The position numbers and the translations under genes were made by a program. The notes under the pieces were generated by a model that worked only from the letters and a program-made list of their open reading frames with translations, had not been told where the DNA came from and did no database searches. A DNA stretch of 64,000 nt, taken from the NCBI RefSeq assembly GCF_901472495.1, contig NZ_LR590469.1, positions 3,596,001 to 3,660,000 of the forward strand. Reading direction: 5' to 3'. Of this stretch, positions 8,903-16,173 are shown one piece after another. The stretch's first letter is position 1; the number at the start of each line of letters is the position of its first letter. This stretch comes from Yersinia enterocolitica subsp. enterocolitica (lineage in GTDB: Bacteria; Pseudomonadota; Gammaproteobacteria; Enterobacterales; Enterobacteriaceae).

Positions 8903-9223
8903 ATGGCCAATGAACAGTTGCTTTATCGCATTCAGTTTATAAATAACGGCAAGAATTATCAGCTCTATGTCCGAGAAGTCGGCCCAAGTGCTTTGTTTGG
9001 GTTTATTGAAATTGCTGATTTTGTCTTTGATAGTCAATCGACCTTGCTGGTTGACCCCTCCACAGAAAAATTGAAGACAGAATTTTCCGGTGTTAACCGT
9101 AGCTATATCCCCCTTCATTCAGTGATTCGCATTGACGCAGTAACTGAAAAGGGCAGCGCCCGAATCTCCGAACTGGGCAGTAACGTGATGAGCTTCCCTT
9201 ATCTGCCGGGTAATAAACCTTAA
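8903..9223 (+). CDS. DUF1820 family protein
   Basis: A 106-residue soluble protein without signal peptide or membrane segment. The pattern (LLYRIQFINNGKNYQLYVREV, LFGFIEIADFVFD, STEKLKTEFSGVNRSYIPLHSVIRIDAV) fits DUF1820 proteins of gammaproteobacteria, whose function is unknown. E. coli has no counterpart here that I recall. It starts 287 bp from the divergent yhhN and precedes yhhM by 38 bp, so the two may be cotranscribed. Confidence 0.75.
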   Translation: MANEQLLYRIQFINNGKNYQLYVREVGPSALFGFIEIADFVFDSQSTLLVDPSTEKLKTEFSGVNRSYIPLHSVIRIDAVTEKGSARISELGSNVMSFPYLPGNKP

Positions 9224-9261
9224 ATCCCTCTTCAGAGTGAGATTTAGTGGGTAAGATTATG

Positions 9262-9645
9262 ATGAATAAACCTCCATTATTATTTATTGCCGTGGTGGTA
9301 TTGATTGTGGTGCTGGCAACACGTCAGTACTGGCAGAAGAAACGGCAAGATGCGGAAAATGACCGCTCACCTGTACGTAGTTTACAAGTTGAAGTTATCG
9401 ATAAACGTGAGGTTTTAGCCCCCAATCGTCGTTCACGGCAGCGTGAAGAGATTGTGGCAGAAGAAAAACGCTATGAAGTTTATTTTCAACCGTTGCTGAG
9501 CGGGGTGGAAGTAAAAAAGAGCAATGAAATCAAAATAGTACTTCCACAGCAGGAATATAATCGTATCGAGCAAGGCGCAAAGGGCACTCTACGCCTTCAA
9601 GGGACTCGCTATATTAGCTTTGCCCCAAATTCAGTCGCTAAATAA
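9262..9645 (+). CDS. yhhM: YhhM-like membrane protein (DUF2500)
   Basis: About 127 residues: one N-terminal membrane helix (PPLLFIAVVVLIVVLATRQYW), then a cytoplasmic or periplasmic domain with RRSRQREE and a C-terminal GTLRLQGTRYISF, as in DUF2500 proteins such as E. coli YhhM. Function unknown. The start at 9262 (MNKPPLLF) is chosen to match the E. coli start MSKPPLF; ATG 9259 and GTG 9247 are in frame and possible. Confidence 0.85.
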   Translation: MNKPPLLFIAVVVLIVVLATRQYWQKKRQDAENDRSPVRSLQVEVIDKREVLAPNRRSRQREEIVAEEKRYEVYFQPLLSGVEVKKSNEIKIVLPQQEYNRIEQGAKGTLRLQGTRYISFAPNSVAK

Positions 9646-9646
9646 C

Positions 9647-9679
9647 CTGTCGCCGTAACAGAAATATATGTAGCGACAG
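9647..9679. terminator. Possible bidirectional terminator between yhhM and yhhL
   Basis: CTGTCGC (9647-9653) and GCGACAG (9673-9679) form a 7-bp stem between two convergent genes, followed by a T-rich stretch (TATTATTTTTT) on the plus side. The 19-nt loop is long for an intrinsic terminator, so confidence is low. Confidence 0.4.
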
Positions 9680-9685
9680 TGGGTA

Positions 9686-9958
9686 TTATTTTTTAGGTAG
9701 TGGCGGTTGTTTCTTTTGCCAGGCCAACAGCTCGAAAACCCCGAATACAAAAATTTTAAATTGTTGTAATCCACTGATTGGCTGGTCTTTGGGCTGCGTG
9801 GATTTAAGTAATATCAGTTGTAATCCATGCATCAAGACCATGAAGATCATAGCGACATCAATAAAATATCTCAAAGGCTTAGGGAACGGCTGGAATAGAT
9901 TCAGTAGTAGGAAAAACCATACCCCTAACATCAATAACCGGCCGATATTAATCCACAT
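9686..9958 (-). CDS. yhhL: YhhL-like small membrane protein (DUF1145)
   Basis: A 90-residue protein with two to three membrane segments (MWINIGRLLMLGVWFFLLLN; YFIDVAMIFMVLMHGLQLIL) and a basic tail, as in E. coli YhhL (about 89 residues). Function unknown. The ATG at 9958 overlaps the rsmD stop by 11 bp, which argues for translational coupling; earlier in-frame codons up to 10126 lie wholly inside rsmD and are not credible starts. Confidence 0.88.
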   Translation of the reverse strand: MWINIGRLLMLGVWFFLLLNLFQPFPKPLRYFIDVAMIFMVLMHGLQLILLKSTQPKDQPISGLQQFKIFVFGVFELLAWQKKQPPLPKK

Positions 9959-10631
9959 GATGTTGCTCCTGTTCTTCAACTGATACCCGGTCTTGGGGAA
10001 CATCTTTGTTACGAATATAGAGGCGGTAGGCAACCTGCCCGGCAATTTTCTCTCGATGTAACTGCCAACTGGCAGGGACATCTGCGGCGGCACTTTCGGC
10101 CTCTGCTTCAACATAAATCCAGGCATCAGCTGTCAACCAGTTGAATTGCTCTAATAAATTGACTGTTTCCGCCAGCAAACCTTTACGAAAAGGGGGATCA
10201 AGGAAAACCAGATCAAAAGGCTGCCCTGGCTGGGCTAACCATTGTAAAGAGTTGGTATTGACCACTTGGCCATTGTCGGCACTCAATAACGCCAGGTTAT
10301 TGCTCAATTGCTTAGCGACATGTCTGTCAGCTTCTAACAGAACGGTAAAGCCGGCATAGCGGGATAGTGCCTCCAGCCCTAAGGCACCGCTGCCCGCAAA
10401 GCAATCCAGGCATCGGGCACCTTGAATCATGGGGGCGAGCCAGTTGAATAGGGTTTCTCTGACACGGTCGGTGGTAGGGCGTAGCCCAGGGCTAACCGGC
10501 ACCGGTAATTTGCGCCCACGCCATTTACCGCCGATGATGCGGATTTGGCCTGCCGACTGTTGTGGCGCTTGTTTTGCCGTTGTTATAGATCGCTCGGTAG
10601 TAGATCGCTTTGCTAAAGGTCGCTTTGCCAT
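9948..10631 (-). CDS. rsmD: 16S rRNA (guanine-N2)-methyltransferase, m2G966
   Basis: A 227-residue class I methyltransferase. Visible are the family entry block RIIGGKWRGRKLPVP, the SAM-binding DCFAGSGALGLEALSR, and the catalytic DPPFRKGLL. RsmD methylates G966 of 16S rRNA in the assembled small subunit. It is about 29 residues longer than the E. coli enzyme (198), because of an N-terminal tail built from a degenerate five-residue repeat (AKRPL, AKRST, TERSI) encoded by 15-bp tandem units. Divergent from ftsY, as in E. coli. Confidence 0.95.
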   Translation of the reverse strand: MAKRPLAKRSTTERSITTAKQAPQQSAGQIRIIGGKWRGRKLPVPVSPGLRPTTDRVRETLFNWLAPMIQGARCLDCFAGSGALGLEALSRYAGFTVLLEADRHVAKQLSNNLALLSADNGQVVNTNSLQWLAQPGQPFDLVFLDPPFRKGLLAETVNLLEQFNWLTADAWIYVEAEAESAAADVPASWQLHREKIAGQVAYRLYIRNKDVPQDRVSVEEQEQHHVD

Positions 10632-10645
10632 AGATTGCTTTGCTT
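10586..10645 (-). repeat. Four degenerate 15-bp tandem repeats spanning the rsmD start
   Basis: Plus-strand units TAGATCGCTCGGTAG, TAGATCGCTTTGCTA, AAGGTCGCTTTGCCA and TAGATTGCTTTGCTT follow one another without gaps. The rsmD ATG (10629-10631) falls across the third and fourth units. Unit length is a multiple of three, so expansion or loss keeps the frame. Confidence 0.7.
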
Positions 10646-10849
10646 GAAAATTGGCCAGTATTGCAGCACTGAATATAAAAGTTAACCCTCATTCTACCTA
10701 TGTGTGCAGTGTGGGGGAAACGTTAAACCTTTGTTGATTGAATTCACAATAGAAAGCAGCATCGTGTGCGTGTTGCTGTTCAGGGGAAAGTGATAGACTT
10801 GCGAACTATTATCTTATTTATGCAAACCCAAAGTAATTAGAGTCCAAAA

Positions 10850-12373
10850 ATGGCAAAAGAAAAAAAACGTGGATTTTTTTCCTGGCTGGGCTTAGGCCGT
10901 CAGAATGAAGAACACACCGCAGAGCCATTGGCTACTGAGAAAGAAGAGACGGCTGAGCAAGTTGTTGAAAATCCAGCTATTGAAGAGCAGGTTCTCAGCG
11001 AAAAACAGGCTGAAATAGCGCCCGATAACACCTCTGTCGAGGCAGAAGCACGCGAGTCTGTGGCTGAGCATTCTACACTGGCGCCAGGTGAATGGGATAG
11101 CACCGCGATCAGTGAAGTCGCGGCTGAAACCTTGCCGGAAGTCGGGGCGGAACCGGCTGCGCAATCAGTTGAAGAGCCTATAAATTTCGCTGAAGATCCG
11201 CAGTATTTACAGCATCATTTCTCACAAAATCACGATGATAAAGACAAGGTTGACTCATGGGATGAAGGCACCGTCAGTGCGCCAGAATTACCGTTGACGG
11301 AACACCATGTCGTTATTGATACACCAGCACCGCAAGCTATTGTGGAAGAGTCTCAGGCTGAGGTTATTGAAGAACCGGTTGTTCTTGAAGAAGAAATTGA
11401 AGCTGAAGAGGAAGTCGTAGCGGTTGTGGCTCAAGAACAAGAGCGGCCAACCAAAGAAGGCTTTTTTGCCCGTTTAAAACGCAGCTTAATCAAAACCAAG
11501 CAGAATCTTGGCTCCGGTTTTATGGGGTTGTTCAGCGGTAAGAAAATCGACGACGATCTGTTTGAAGAACTGGAAGAACAGCTCCTGATCGCCGACGTTG
11601 GCGTCGAAACAACCCGTAAAATTATTACCTCTCTGACAGAACATGCCAGCCGTAAGCAACTAAAAGATGCTGAAGCTCTGTATGGCAAGCTCAAAGAGGA
11701 AATGTCTGAAATTTTGTCCAAAGTAGATAAGCCATTGGATGTCAGTGGTAAAAATCCGTTTGTCATCTTAATGGTTGGCGTCAATGGGGTGGGTAAAACA
11801 ACCACCATCGGTAAGTTGGCACGCCAATTCCAAGCTGAAGGGAAATCCGTCATGCTGGCTGCGGGTGATACTTTCCGTGCAGCGGCAGTAGAGCAGCTAC
11901 AAGTCTGGGGTGATCGCAACAAGATTGCTGTCGTCGCACAGCATACTGGTGCAGACTCAGCGTCAGTTATTTTCGATGCTATTCAGGCTGCTAAAGCGCG
12001 TGGTATCGACGTGTTGTTGGCTGATACTGCCGGGCGTTTGCAAAATAAAGCCCATTTGATGGAAGAGCTGAAGAAGATTGTCCGAGTGATGAAAAAGCTG
12101 GACGGCGATGCCCCTCATGAGGTTATGCTGACGTTGGATGCCAGTACCGGACAAAATGCGGTTAGTCAGGCAAAACTGTTTAATGAAGCAGTAGGTCTGA
12201 CCGGAATCACTCTGACTAAACTTGATGGTACCGCTAAGGGCGGGGTGATTTTTGCCATCGCAGATCAGTTCGGTATCCCAATCCGTTATATCGGTGTTGG
12301 GGAAGGTATAGAGGATTTACGGCCATTTAAGGCTGACGATTTTATTGAGGCTCTTTTTGCCCGAGAGGATTAA
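10850..12373 (+). CDS. ftsY: Signal recognition particle receptor FtsY
   Basis: A 507-residue SRP receptor GTPase, close to E. coli FtsY (497). An acidic, low-complexity A domain fills residues 1 to about 200 (runs such as EEPVVLEEEIEAEEEVV). The N and G domains follow: GVNGVGKTTTIGKLA near residue 309 (G1), DTFRAAAVEQL (G2), DTAGRLQNK (G3) and TKLDGTAKGG (G4). It docks SRP-ribosome complexes at the membrane for cotranslational insertion. Only 5 bp separate it from ftsE, so ftsYEX is one operon. Confidence 0.98.
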   Translation: MAKEKKRGFFSWLGLGRQNEEHTAEPLATEKEETAEQVVENPAIEEQVLSEKQAEIAPDNTSVEAEARESVAEHSTLAPGEWDSTAISEVAAETLPEVGAEPAAQSVEEPINFAEDPQYLQHHFSQNHDDKDKVDSWDEGTVSAPELPLTEHHVVIDTPAPQAIVEESQAEVIEEPVVLEEEIEAEEEVVAVVAQEQERPTKEGFFARLKRSLIKTKQNLGSGFMGLFSGKKIDDDLFEELEEQLLIADVGVETTRKIITSLTEHASRKQLKDAEALYGKLKEEMSEILSKVDKPLDVSGKNPFVILMVGVNGVGKTTTIGKLARQFQAEGKSVMLAAGDTFRAAAVEQLQVWGDRNKIAVVAQHTGADSASVIFDAIQAAKARGIDVLLADTAGRLQNKAHLMEELKKIVRVMKKLDGDAPHEVMLTLDASTGQNAVSQAKLFNEAVGLTGITLTKLDGTAKGGVIFAIADQFGIPIRYIGVGEGIEDLRPFKADDFIEALFARED

Positions 12374-12378
12374 TACGG

Positions 12379-13047
12379 ATGATTCGCTTTGAACAGGTCA
12401 GTAAAGCTTATCTGGGCGGACGACAGGCGCTGCAAGGGGTAGATTTTCATCTGCGTCCGGCGGAAATGGCGTTTTTGACCGGCCATTCCGGTGCAGGGAA
12501 AAGTACTCTGCTGAAACTGATTTGTGGCATTGAGCGCCCCAGTGCCGGCCATATCTGGTTTGGTGGTCATGACATCAGCCGCCTGAAAAACCGCGAAGTG
12601 CCTTTTTTGCGCCGCCAGATCGGGATGATCTTCCAAGATCACCATTTGCTGTTGGACAGAACGGTATATGACAATGTCGCTATGCCATTGATTATTGCTG
12701 GTGCCAGTACCGAAGATATTCGCCGCAGGGTGTCAGCTGCGCTGGATAAAGTCGGGTTATTGGATAAAGCAAAGAATTTCCCAATTCAGCTTTCTGGTGG
12801 TGAGCAACAGCGTGTCGGTATTGCTCGCGCGGTGGTAAACAAGCCGGCGGTATTACTGGCAGATGAACCGACTGGTAACCTGGATGATGCATTATCAGAA
12901 GGTATTTTGCGTTTGTTTGAAGAATTTAACCGTGTGGGCGTTACTGTATTAATGGCAACCCACGACACGTCGTTAATTGCCCGGCGTCGCTACCCGATTC
13001 TGACATTAAGTCAGGGGCGGATGTCAGGAGCGCATCATGGCGAATAA
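12379..13047 (+). CDS. ftsE: Cell division ATP-binding protein FtsE
   Basis: A 222-residue ABC ATPase, the normal length. Walker A GHSGAGKST, signature LSGGEQQR and Walker B VLLADEPTGNLD are intact. With FtsX it forms the divisome complex that recruits and activates the EnvC-amidase system to split septal peptidoglycan. Its end overlaps ftsX by 11 bp. Confidence 0.98.
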   Translation: MIRFEQVSKAYLGGRQALQGVDFHLRPAEMAFLTGHSGAGKSTLLKLICGIERPSAGHIWFGGHDISRLKNREVPFLRRQIGMIFQDHHLLLDRTVYDNVAMPLIIAGASTEDIRRRVSAALDKVGLLDKAKNFPIQLSGGEQQRVGIARAVVNKPAVLLADEPTGNLDDALSEGILRLFEEFNRVGVTVLMATHDTSLIARRRYPILTLSQGRMSGAHHGE

Positions 13048-13996
13048 TAGTGCTGCGCAGAAAGCAAAAACCAAGGCACTGAAAGGCGGCTGGCGCGAGC
13101 AGTGGCGCTATTCGTGGGTCAATGCTATTGCCGATATGATGCGCCAACCATTGGCGACATTGTTAACCGTGATGGTGATTGCCATCTCACTGACCTTGCC
13201 AAGCGTGTGTTATATCGTGTGGAAAAACGTCAGTCAGGCGGCGGATCAATGGTATCCAACCCCGCAATTGACGGTCTATCTGGATAAAGCGCTGGATGAT
13301 AACGCGGCTGAAAATGTCGTGACTACGCTGAAAACAGAAGCCGGAGTGGAGAAAGTTAATTATCTGTCGCGGGAAGAAGCGATGGGTGAGTTCCGCAACT
13401 GGTCTGGTTTTGGCGGTGCTCTGGATATGTTGGAAGAAAACCCGTTGCCCGCCGTGGCCATCATCACGCCTAAGCTGGATTTCCAAAGCTCTGGTACCCT
13501 CGATACTCTGCGCGACCGGGTGAGTAAGGTTGAAGGGGTAGCGGAAGTTCGTATGGATGACAGCTGGTTTGCTCGTTTAGCGGCATTAACCGGCTTGGTT
13601 GGACAAGTTGCGGCCATGATTGGTGTATTGATGGTGGTTGCCGTATTCCTGGTTATTGGTAACAGTGTACGTCTGAGTATCTTTAGCCGCCGTGATACAA
13701 TCAATGTCATGAAGCTGATCGGTGCAACCGATGGGTTTATTCTGCGGCCATTCCTGAATGGTGGCGCGATGCTGGGCTTTGGTGGTGCGGTGTTATCACT
13801 GATTCTCTCAGAAGCGCTGGTATGGAAGCTAGGCTCCGTTGTGACGCAGGTAGCAACGGTGTTTGGCACCAGCTTTACCCTACATGGTTTGAGCTGGGAT
13901 GAATGCCTGTTGTTGGTATTAATCTCGGCGATGATCGGCTGGATCGCCGCCTGGCTGGCAACGGTTCAACATTTACGCCGATTTACACCGCAGTAA
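13037..13996 (+). CDS. ftsX: Cell division membrane protein FtsX
   Basis: A 319-residue membrane protein with four predicted helices: one after the basic N-terminus (LATLLTVMVIAISLTLPSVCYIV), then a periplasmic loop of about 120 residues (the EnvC-binding part in E. coli), then three C-terminal helices. The MacB/FtsX-like C-terminal domain holds RRDTINVMKLIGATDGFI. Partner of FtsE; the start lies inside the end of ftsE. Confidence 0.97.
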   Translation: MANNSAAQKAKTKALKGGWREQWRYSWVNAIADMMRQPLATLLTVMVIAISLTLPSVCYIVWKNVSQAADQWYPTPQLTVYLDKALDDNAAENVVTTLKTEAGVEKVNYLSREEAMGEFRNWSGFGGALDMLEENPLPAVAIITPKLDFQSSGTLDTLRDRVSKVEGVAEVRMDDSWFARLAALTGLVGQVAAMIGVLMVVAVFLVIGNSVRLSIFSRRDTINVMKLIGATDGFILRPFLNGGAMLGFGGAVLSLILSEALVWKLGSVVTQVATVFGTSFTLHGLSWDECLLLVLISAMIGWIAAWLATVQHLRRFTPQ

Positions 13997-14011
13997 AAAA
14001 TGTTTGTTATA

Positions 14012-14049
14012 CTCTTTCCCTGCGGTGTTCATTTGAGGCAGGGAAAGAG
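14012..14049. terminator. Perfect 12-bp hairpin after ftsX
   Basis: CTCTTTCCCTGC (14012-14023) and GCAGGGAAAGAG (14038-14049) are exact reverse complements around a 14-nt loop, starting 16 bp after the ftsX stop. There is no U-run on the plus side, so it may be a processing or stability element, or a factor-assisted end, rather than an intrinsic terminator. Confidence 0.5.
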
Positions 14050-14139
14050 GTATTGTGGGCCGCTTAATCCCATTGAATCTGCCTGAAACGCACAACAGGT
14101 GATCTGCTAAGATCAGCGGTAGAAAATGTGATCCAGTTT

Positions 14140-14166
14140 GAACTTTTATGGCAATAATCGGTCGAA
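14140..14166 (+). promoter_or_regulatory. Sigma-E-dependent rpoH promoter (P3-like)
   Basis: TTTGAACTT (-35 core GAACTT 14140-14145) and, 16 bp on, TCGAA (14162-14166) preceded by CGG match the layout of E. coli rpoH P3, which is read by RpoE (CAGTTTGAACTT ... CGGTCTGA as I recall). It would raise RpoH under envelope stress or extreme heat. Confidence 0.72.
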
Positions 14167-14197
14167 CAACACAGTGAAATGATAAGGTGCCCAGCGC

Positions 14198-14225
14198 TTG
14201 AATCTGCTTAAGCAGATGCTAAAAT
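14198..14225 (+). promoter_or_regulatory. Sigma-70-type rpoH promoter with palindromic spacer
   Basis: TTGAAT (14198-14203) and TAAAAT (14220-14225) are 16 bp apart. The spacer region holds the perfect 16-bp palindrome ATCTGCTTAAGCAGAT (14202-14217), which could be an operator. Promoter activity is inferred from sequence only. Confidence 0.5.
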
Positions 14226-14256
14226 ATCGGCGTTGAGAGAAATCTGCACTATTTAA

Positions 14257-14383
14257 TATGCCCAATAGACTTCAAGTAGCAGGAAGGCGGCAAGTAAGAA
14301 AATCACGATGAATTTACATCAGTAAGTGATTCGGGTGAACGCAAGCAGCCAACAAACCTGCGGTTTGAAATATGACGGGTATA
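14257..14383 (+). repeat. ERIC element (copy C) in the rpoH leader
   Basis: Exactly 127 bp between TATGCCC and GGGTATA, with ERIC core words AGGAAGGCGGCAAGT, CAGTAAGTGATTCGGGTG, GCAGCCAAC and TATGACGGGTATA. It lies downstream of both readable rpoH promoters and ends 23 bp before the rpoH ATG, so it should be part of the leader RNA. Confidence 0.9.
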
Positions 14384-14406
14384 AACATGCAATGAGAGGG
14401 TTTCGA

Positions 14407-15264
14407 ATGACCAAAGAAATGCAAACTTTAGCCTTAGTACCCCAAGGTAGTCTGGAAGCCTATATTCGGGCTGCCAATGCCTATCCAATGCTGACAGCAG
14501 AGGAAGAGCGGGAACTGGCTGAACGGCTGCATTACCAGGGCGATCTGGAGGCGGCTAAACAGCTAATCCTGTCTCACCTGCGCTTTGTTGCTCATGTTGC
14601 CCGTAACTATTCCGGTTATGGTTTGCCACAGGCTGACCTTATTCAGGAAGGTAATATTGGCTTGATGAAAGCAGTTCGCCGTTTTAACCCTGAAGTTGGG
14701 GTGCGTCTGGTGTCCTTCGCGGTACACTGGATCAAAGCAGAAATTCATGAATATGTTCTGCGTAACTGGCGGATTGTTAAAGTTGCGACCACTAAAGCTC
14801 AGCGTAAATTGTTCTTTAACCTGCGGAAAACTAAGCAGCGTCTGGGCTGGTTCAATCAGGATGAAGTCGAGCTGGTTGCCAAAGAACTGGGTGTGACCAG
14901 TAAAGATGTTCGCGAGATGGAGTCACGCATGTCTGCGCAAGACATGACTTTTGATCCAACTCCAGATGATGAAGTACGTGATGGTCAATCTATGGCTCCT
15001 GTCCTGTATTTGCAGGATAAAACCTCAGACTTTGCCGATGGCATCGAAGAGGATAACTGGGATAACCATGCGGCAGACAAATTGACATATGCCTTGGAAG
15101 GGCTGGACGAGCGGAGTCAGCATATTATCCGTGCTCGTTGGCTGGACGATGACAACAAGTCAACGCTGCAGGAGCTGGCTGATCAGTACGGCGTATCTGC
15201 TGAGCGTGTTCGTCAGCTTGAAAAGAATGCGATGAAAAAATTACGTATGGCGATTGAAGCCTAA
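14407..15264 (+). CDS. rpoH: RNA polymerase heat-shock sigma factor (sigma-32)
   Basis: A 285-residue sigma-32, one residue longer than E. coli RpoH. Region 2 (QEGNIGLMKAVRRFNPEVGVRLVSFAVHWIKAEIHEYVLRNW), the RpoH box (KAQRKLFFNLRKTKQRL) and region 4 with a C-terminal helix-turn-helix (LQELADQYGVSAERVRQLEKNAMKKLR) are all present. It directs transcription of chaperone and protease genes. The ATG at 14407 has GAGAGGG seven bases upstream and matches the E. coli start; the open frame that runs back to 14326 lies in the ERIC element and is not taken as coding. In E. coli, rpoH mRNA structure around the start is a thermosensor. Confidence 0.97.
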   Translation: MTKEMQTLALVPQGSLEAYIRAANAYPMLTAEEERELAERLHYQGDLEAAKQLILSHLRFVAHVARNYSGYGLPQADLIQEGNIGLMKAVRRFNPEVGVRLVSFAVHWIKAEIHEYVLRNWRIVKVATTKAQRKLFFNLRKTKQRLGWFNQDEVELVAKELGVTSKDVREMESRMSAQDMTFDPTPDDEVRDGQSMAPVLYLQDKTSDFADGIEEDNWDNHAADKLTYALEGLDERSQHIIRARWLDDDNKSTLQELADQYGVSAERVRQLEKNAMKKLRMAIEA

Positions 15265-15294
15265 TACAGCGAGATAACGCTGTGTGATCCGAAG

Positions 15295-15329
15295 AAAGGG
15301 CGATACTCATATCGCCCTTTTGCTTTTTT
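15295..15329 (+). terminator. Rho-independent terminator of rpoH
   Basis: AAAGGGCGATA (15295-15305), loop CTCA, TATCGCCCTTT (15310-15320), then TGCTTTTTT. An 11-bp perfect stem with a U-rich tail, between convergent rpoH and panZ. Confidence 0.9.
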
Positions 15330-15359
15330 GATGTTTACTGCCAAAAAGCCTACCAAAAC

Positions 15360-15752
15360 CTACCGTTGCCAGCCTTGTTTATTGCGGCTAAAACCACAGG
15401 CCAGCATAAAGCTACCCATTGCTTCGTAGTTTGCGGCTACCACTTGCTTATCACTCAGATACCACTGTTGAATGGTGGGTAACTGCCGCAACGTTTCTTC
15501 AATAAGATAAAGCCCTACCCCACGCCGGCGCGTCACTTCCCTGACATATAAATCCTCAAGCTCGGCCTGTTGGCCATCCACCATGACTTTCACTGCGCCG
15601 AGTAAACGCTCATTGAATCGCGCTGCAAAGAGTGGTTTGCCGTCATTAATCCATTGCAGCCAAGTGGTTTGTTGCTGTTCGGGCCAAATTTTAGCTAAAT
15701 CGATAAGATCCTGATGAGTAAGGTTTGTTAAACGTTCAATAGTCAGTTTCAT
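15360..15752 (-). CDS. panZ: PanD maturation factor (GNAT fold) PanZ/PanM
   Basis: A 130-residue GNAT-fold protein, near the E. coli length of 127. The acetyl-CoA-binding motif VREVTRRRGVGLYLIEETLR is intact. PanZ (also panM, yhhK) triggers autocatalytic cleavage of PanD to the active aspartate decarboxylase and senses CoA in beta-alanine/pantothenate synthesis. ATG 15752 (MKLTIERL) matches E. coli MKLTIIRL; the upstream in-frame ATG at 15776 is less likely. It lies between rpoH and liv, where E. coli also has livJ, which is missing here. Confidence 0.93.
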   Translation of the reverse strand: MKLTIERLTNLTHQDLIDLAKIWPEQQQTTWLQWINDGKPLFAARFNERLLGAVKVMVDGQQAELEDLYVREVTRRRGVGLYLIEETLRQLPTIQQWYLSDKQVVAANYEAMGSFMLACGFSRNKQGWQR

Positions 15753-15776
15753 CGTCAATAGACCACAAAGAAGCAA

Positions 15777-16173
15777 GGGTTATAGGGCTGTGGTTTATTG
15801 TACTAGATCACAGGTCAGAGCGTTGTGTAAGTTTTTCTGTACGTTCATGGGGGAAAATGTTTTTTCGTTACTGCATTTTCCGAGTTTTAACAGAGTAAAC
15901 GATCACATAACCAGCACAACTCACTAGCATTTGCGCAAAACCCATTCAATTTAATCCTAATTTTATGCTGTTTACACCGCTTGTTTCTGCTTGTCTCAGT
16001 TGATTTGCAGCATAAAAATCCTGTTTAATGGCATGAAAAATAAAGTCTTATTAGAAAAAAGCATCACTTTTGAGACTAAATCATTATTACTTATGAATAA
16101 AACGTTACGGCGCTATAAAACGTTAAGACCAACACAACAAGCACGTTCACAACGACAGATGGGGAATTCGCGG
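15777..16173 (+). other. Intergenic and leader region upstream of livK (397 bp)
   Basis: No gene seen. It holds two inverted repeats: GGAAAATG (15852-15859) with CATTTTCC (15874-15881), and TTTTATGCTG (15961-15970) with CAGCATAAAA (16008-16017), a perfect 10-bp pair around 37 nt. Either could be an operator or leader hairpin for the liv operon, which is Lrp-controlled in E. coli. I could not assign a promoter with confidence. Confidence 0.5.

Larger units (their letters stand above)
13997..14406 (+). other. Intergenic region ftsX-rpoH (410 bp)
   Basis: This stretch holds no gene. In order it contains a 12-bp perfect hairpin (14012-14049), a sigma-E-type promoter (14140-14166), a sigma-70-type promoter whose spacer is a 16-bp palindrome (14198-14225), a 127-bp ERIC element (14257-14383), and the rpoH ribosome site GAGAGGG (14394-14400). 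Each is entered separately. Confidence 0.85.

Noticed and set aside
11431..11922. Long open frame antisense to ftsY
   Set aside because: Mirror of a strongly conserved coding region; Ser/Arg-rich translation without domain features.
13360..13869. 169-codon open frame antisense to ftsX
   Set aside because: Thr/Ser/Pro-rich shadow of ftsX; no independent evidence of coding.
14326..14406. In-frame extension of rpoH upstream into the ERIC element
   Set aside because: The frame is open but lies in the repeat, has no family similarity, and the ATG at 14407 has a good ribosome site and matches the E. coli N-terminus.
15991..16173. 61-codon extension before livK
   Set aside because: The signal peptide starts at 16174; the upstream residues are basic and unlike any secretion signal or family member.
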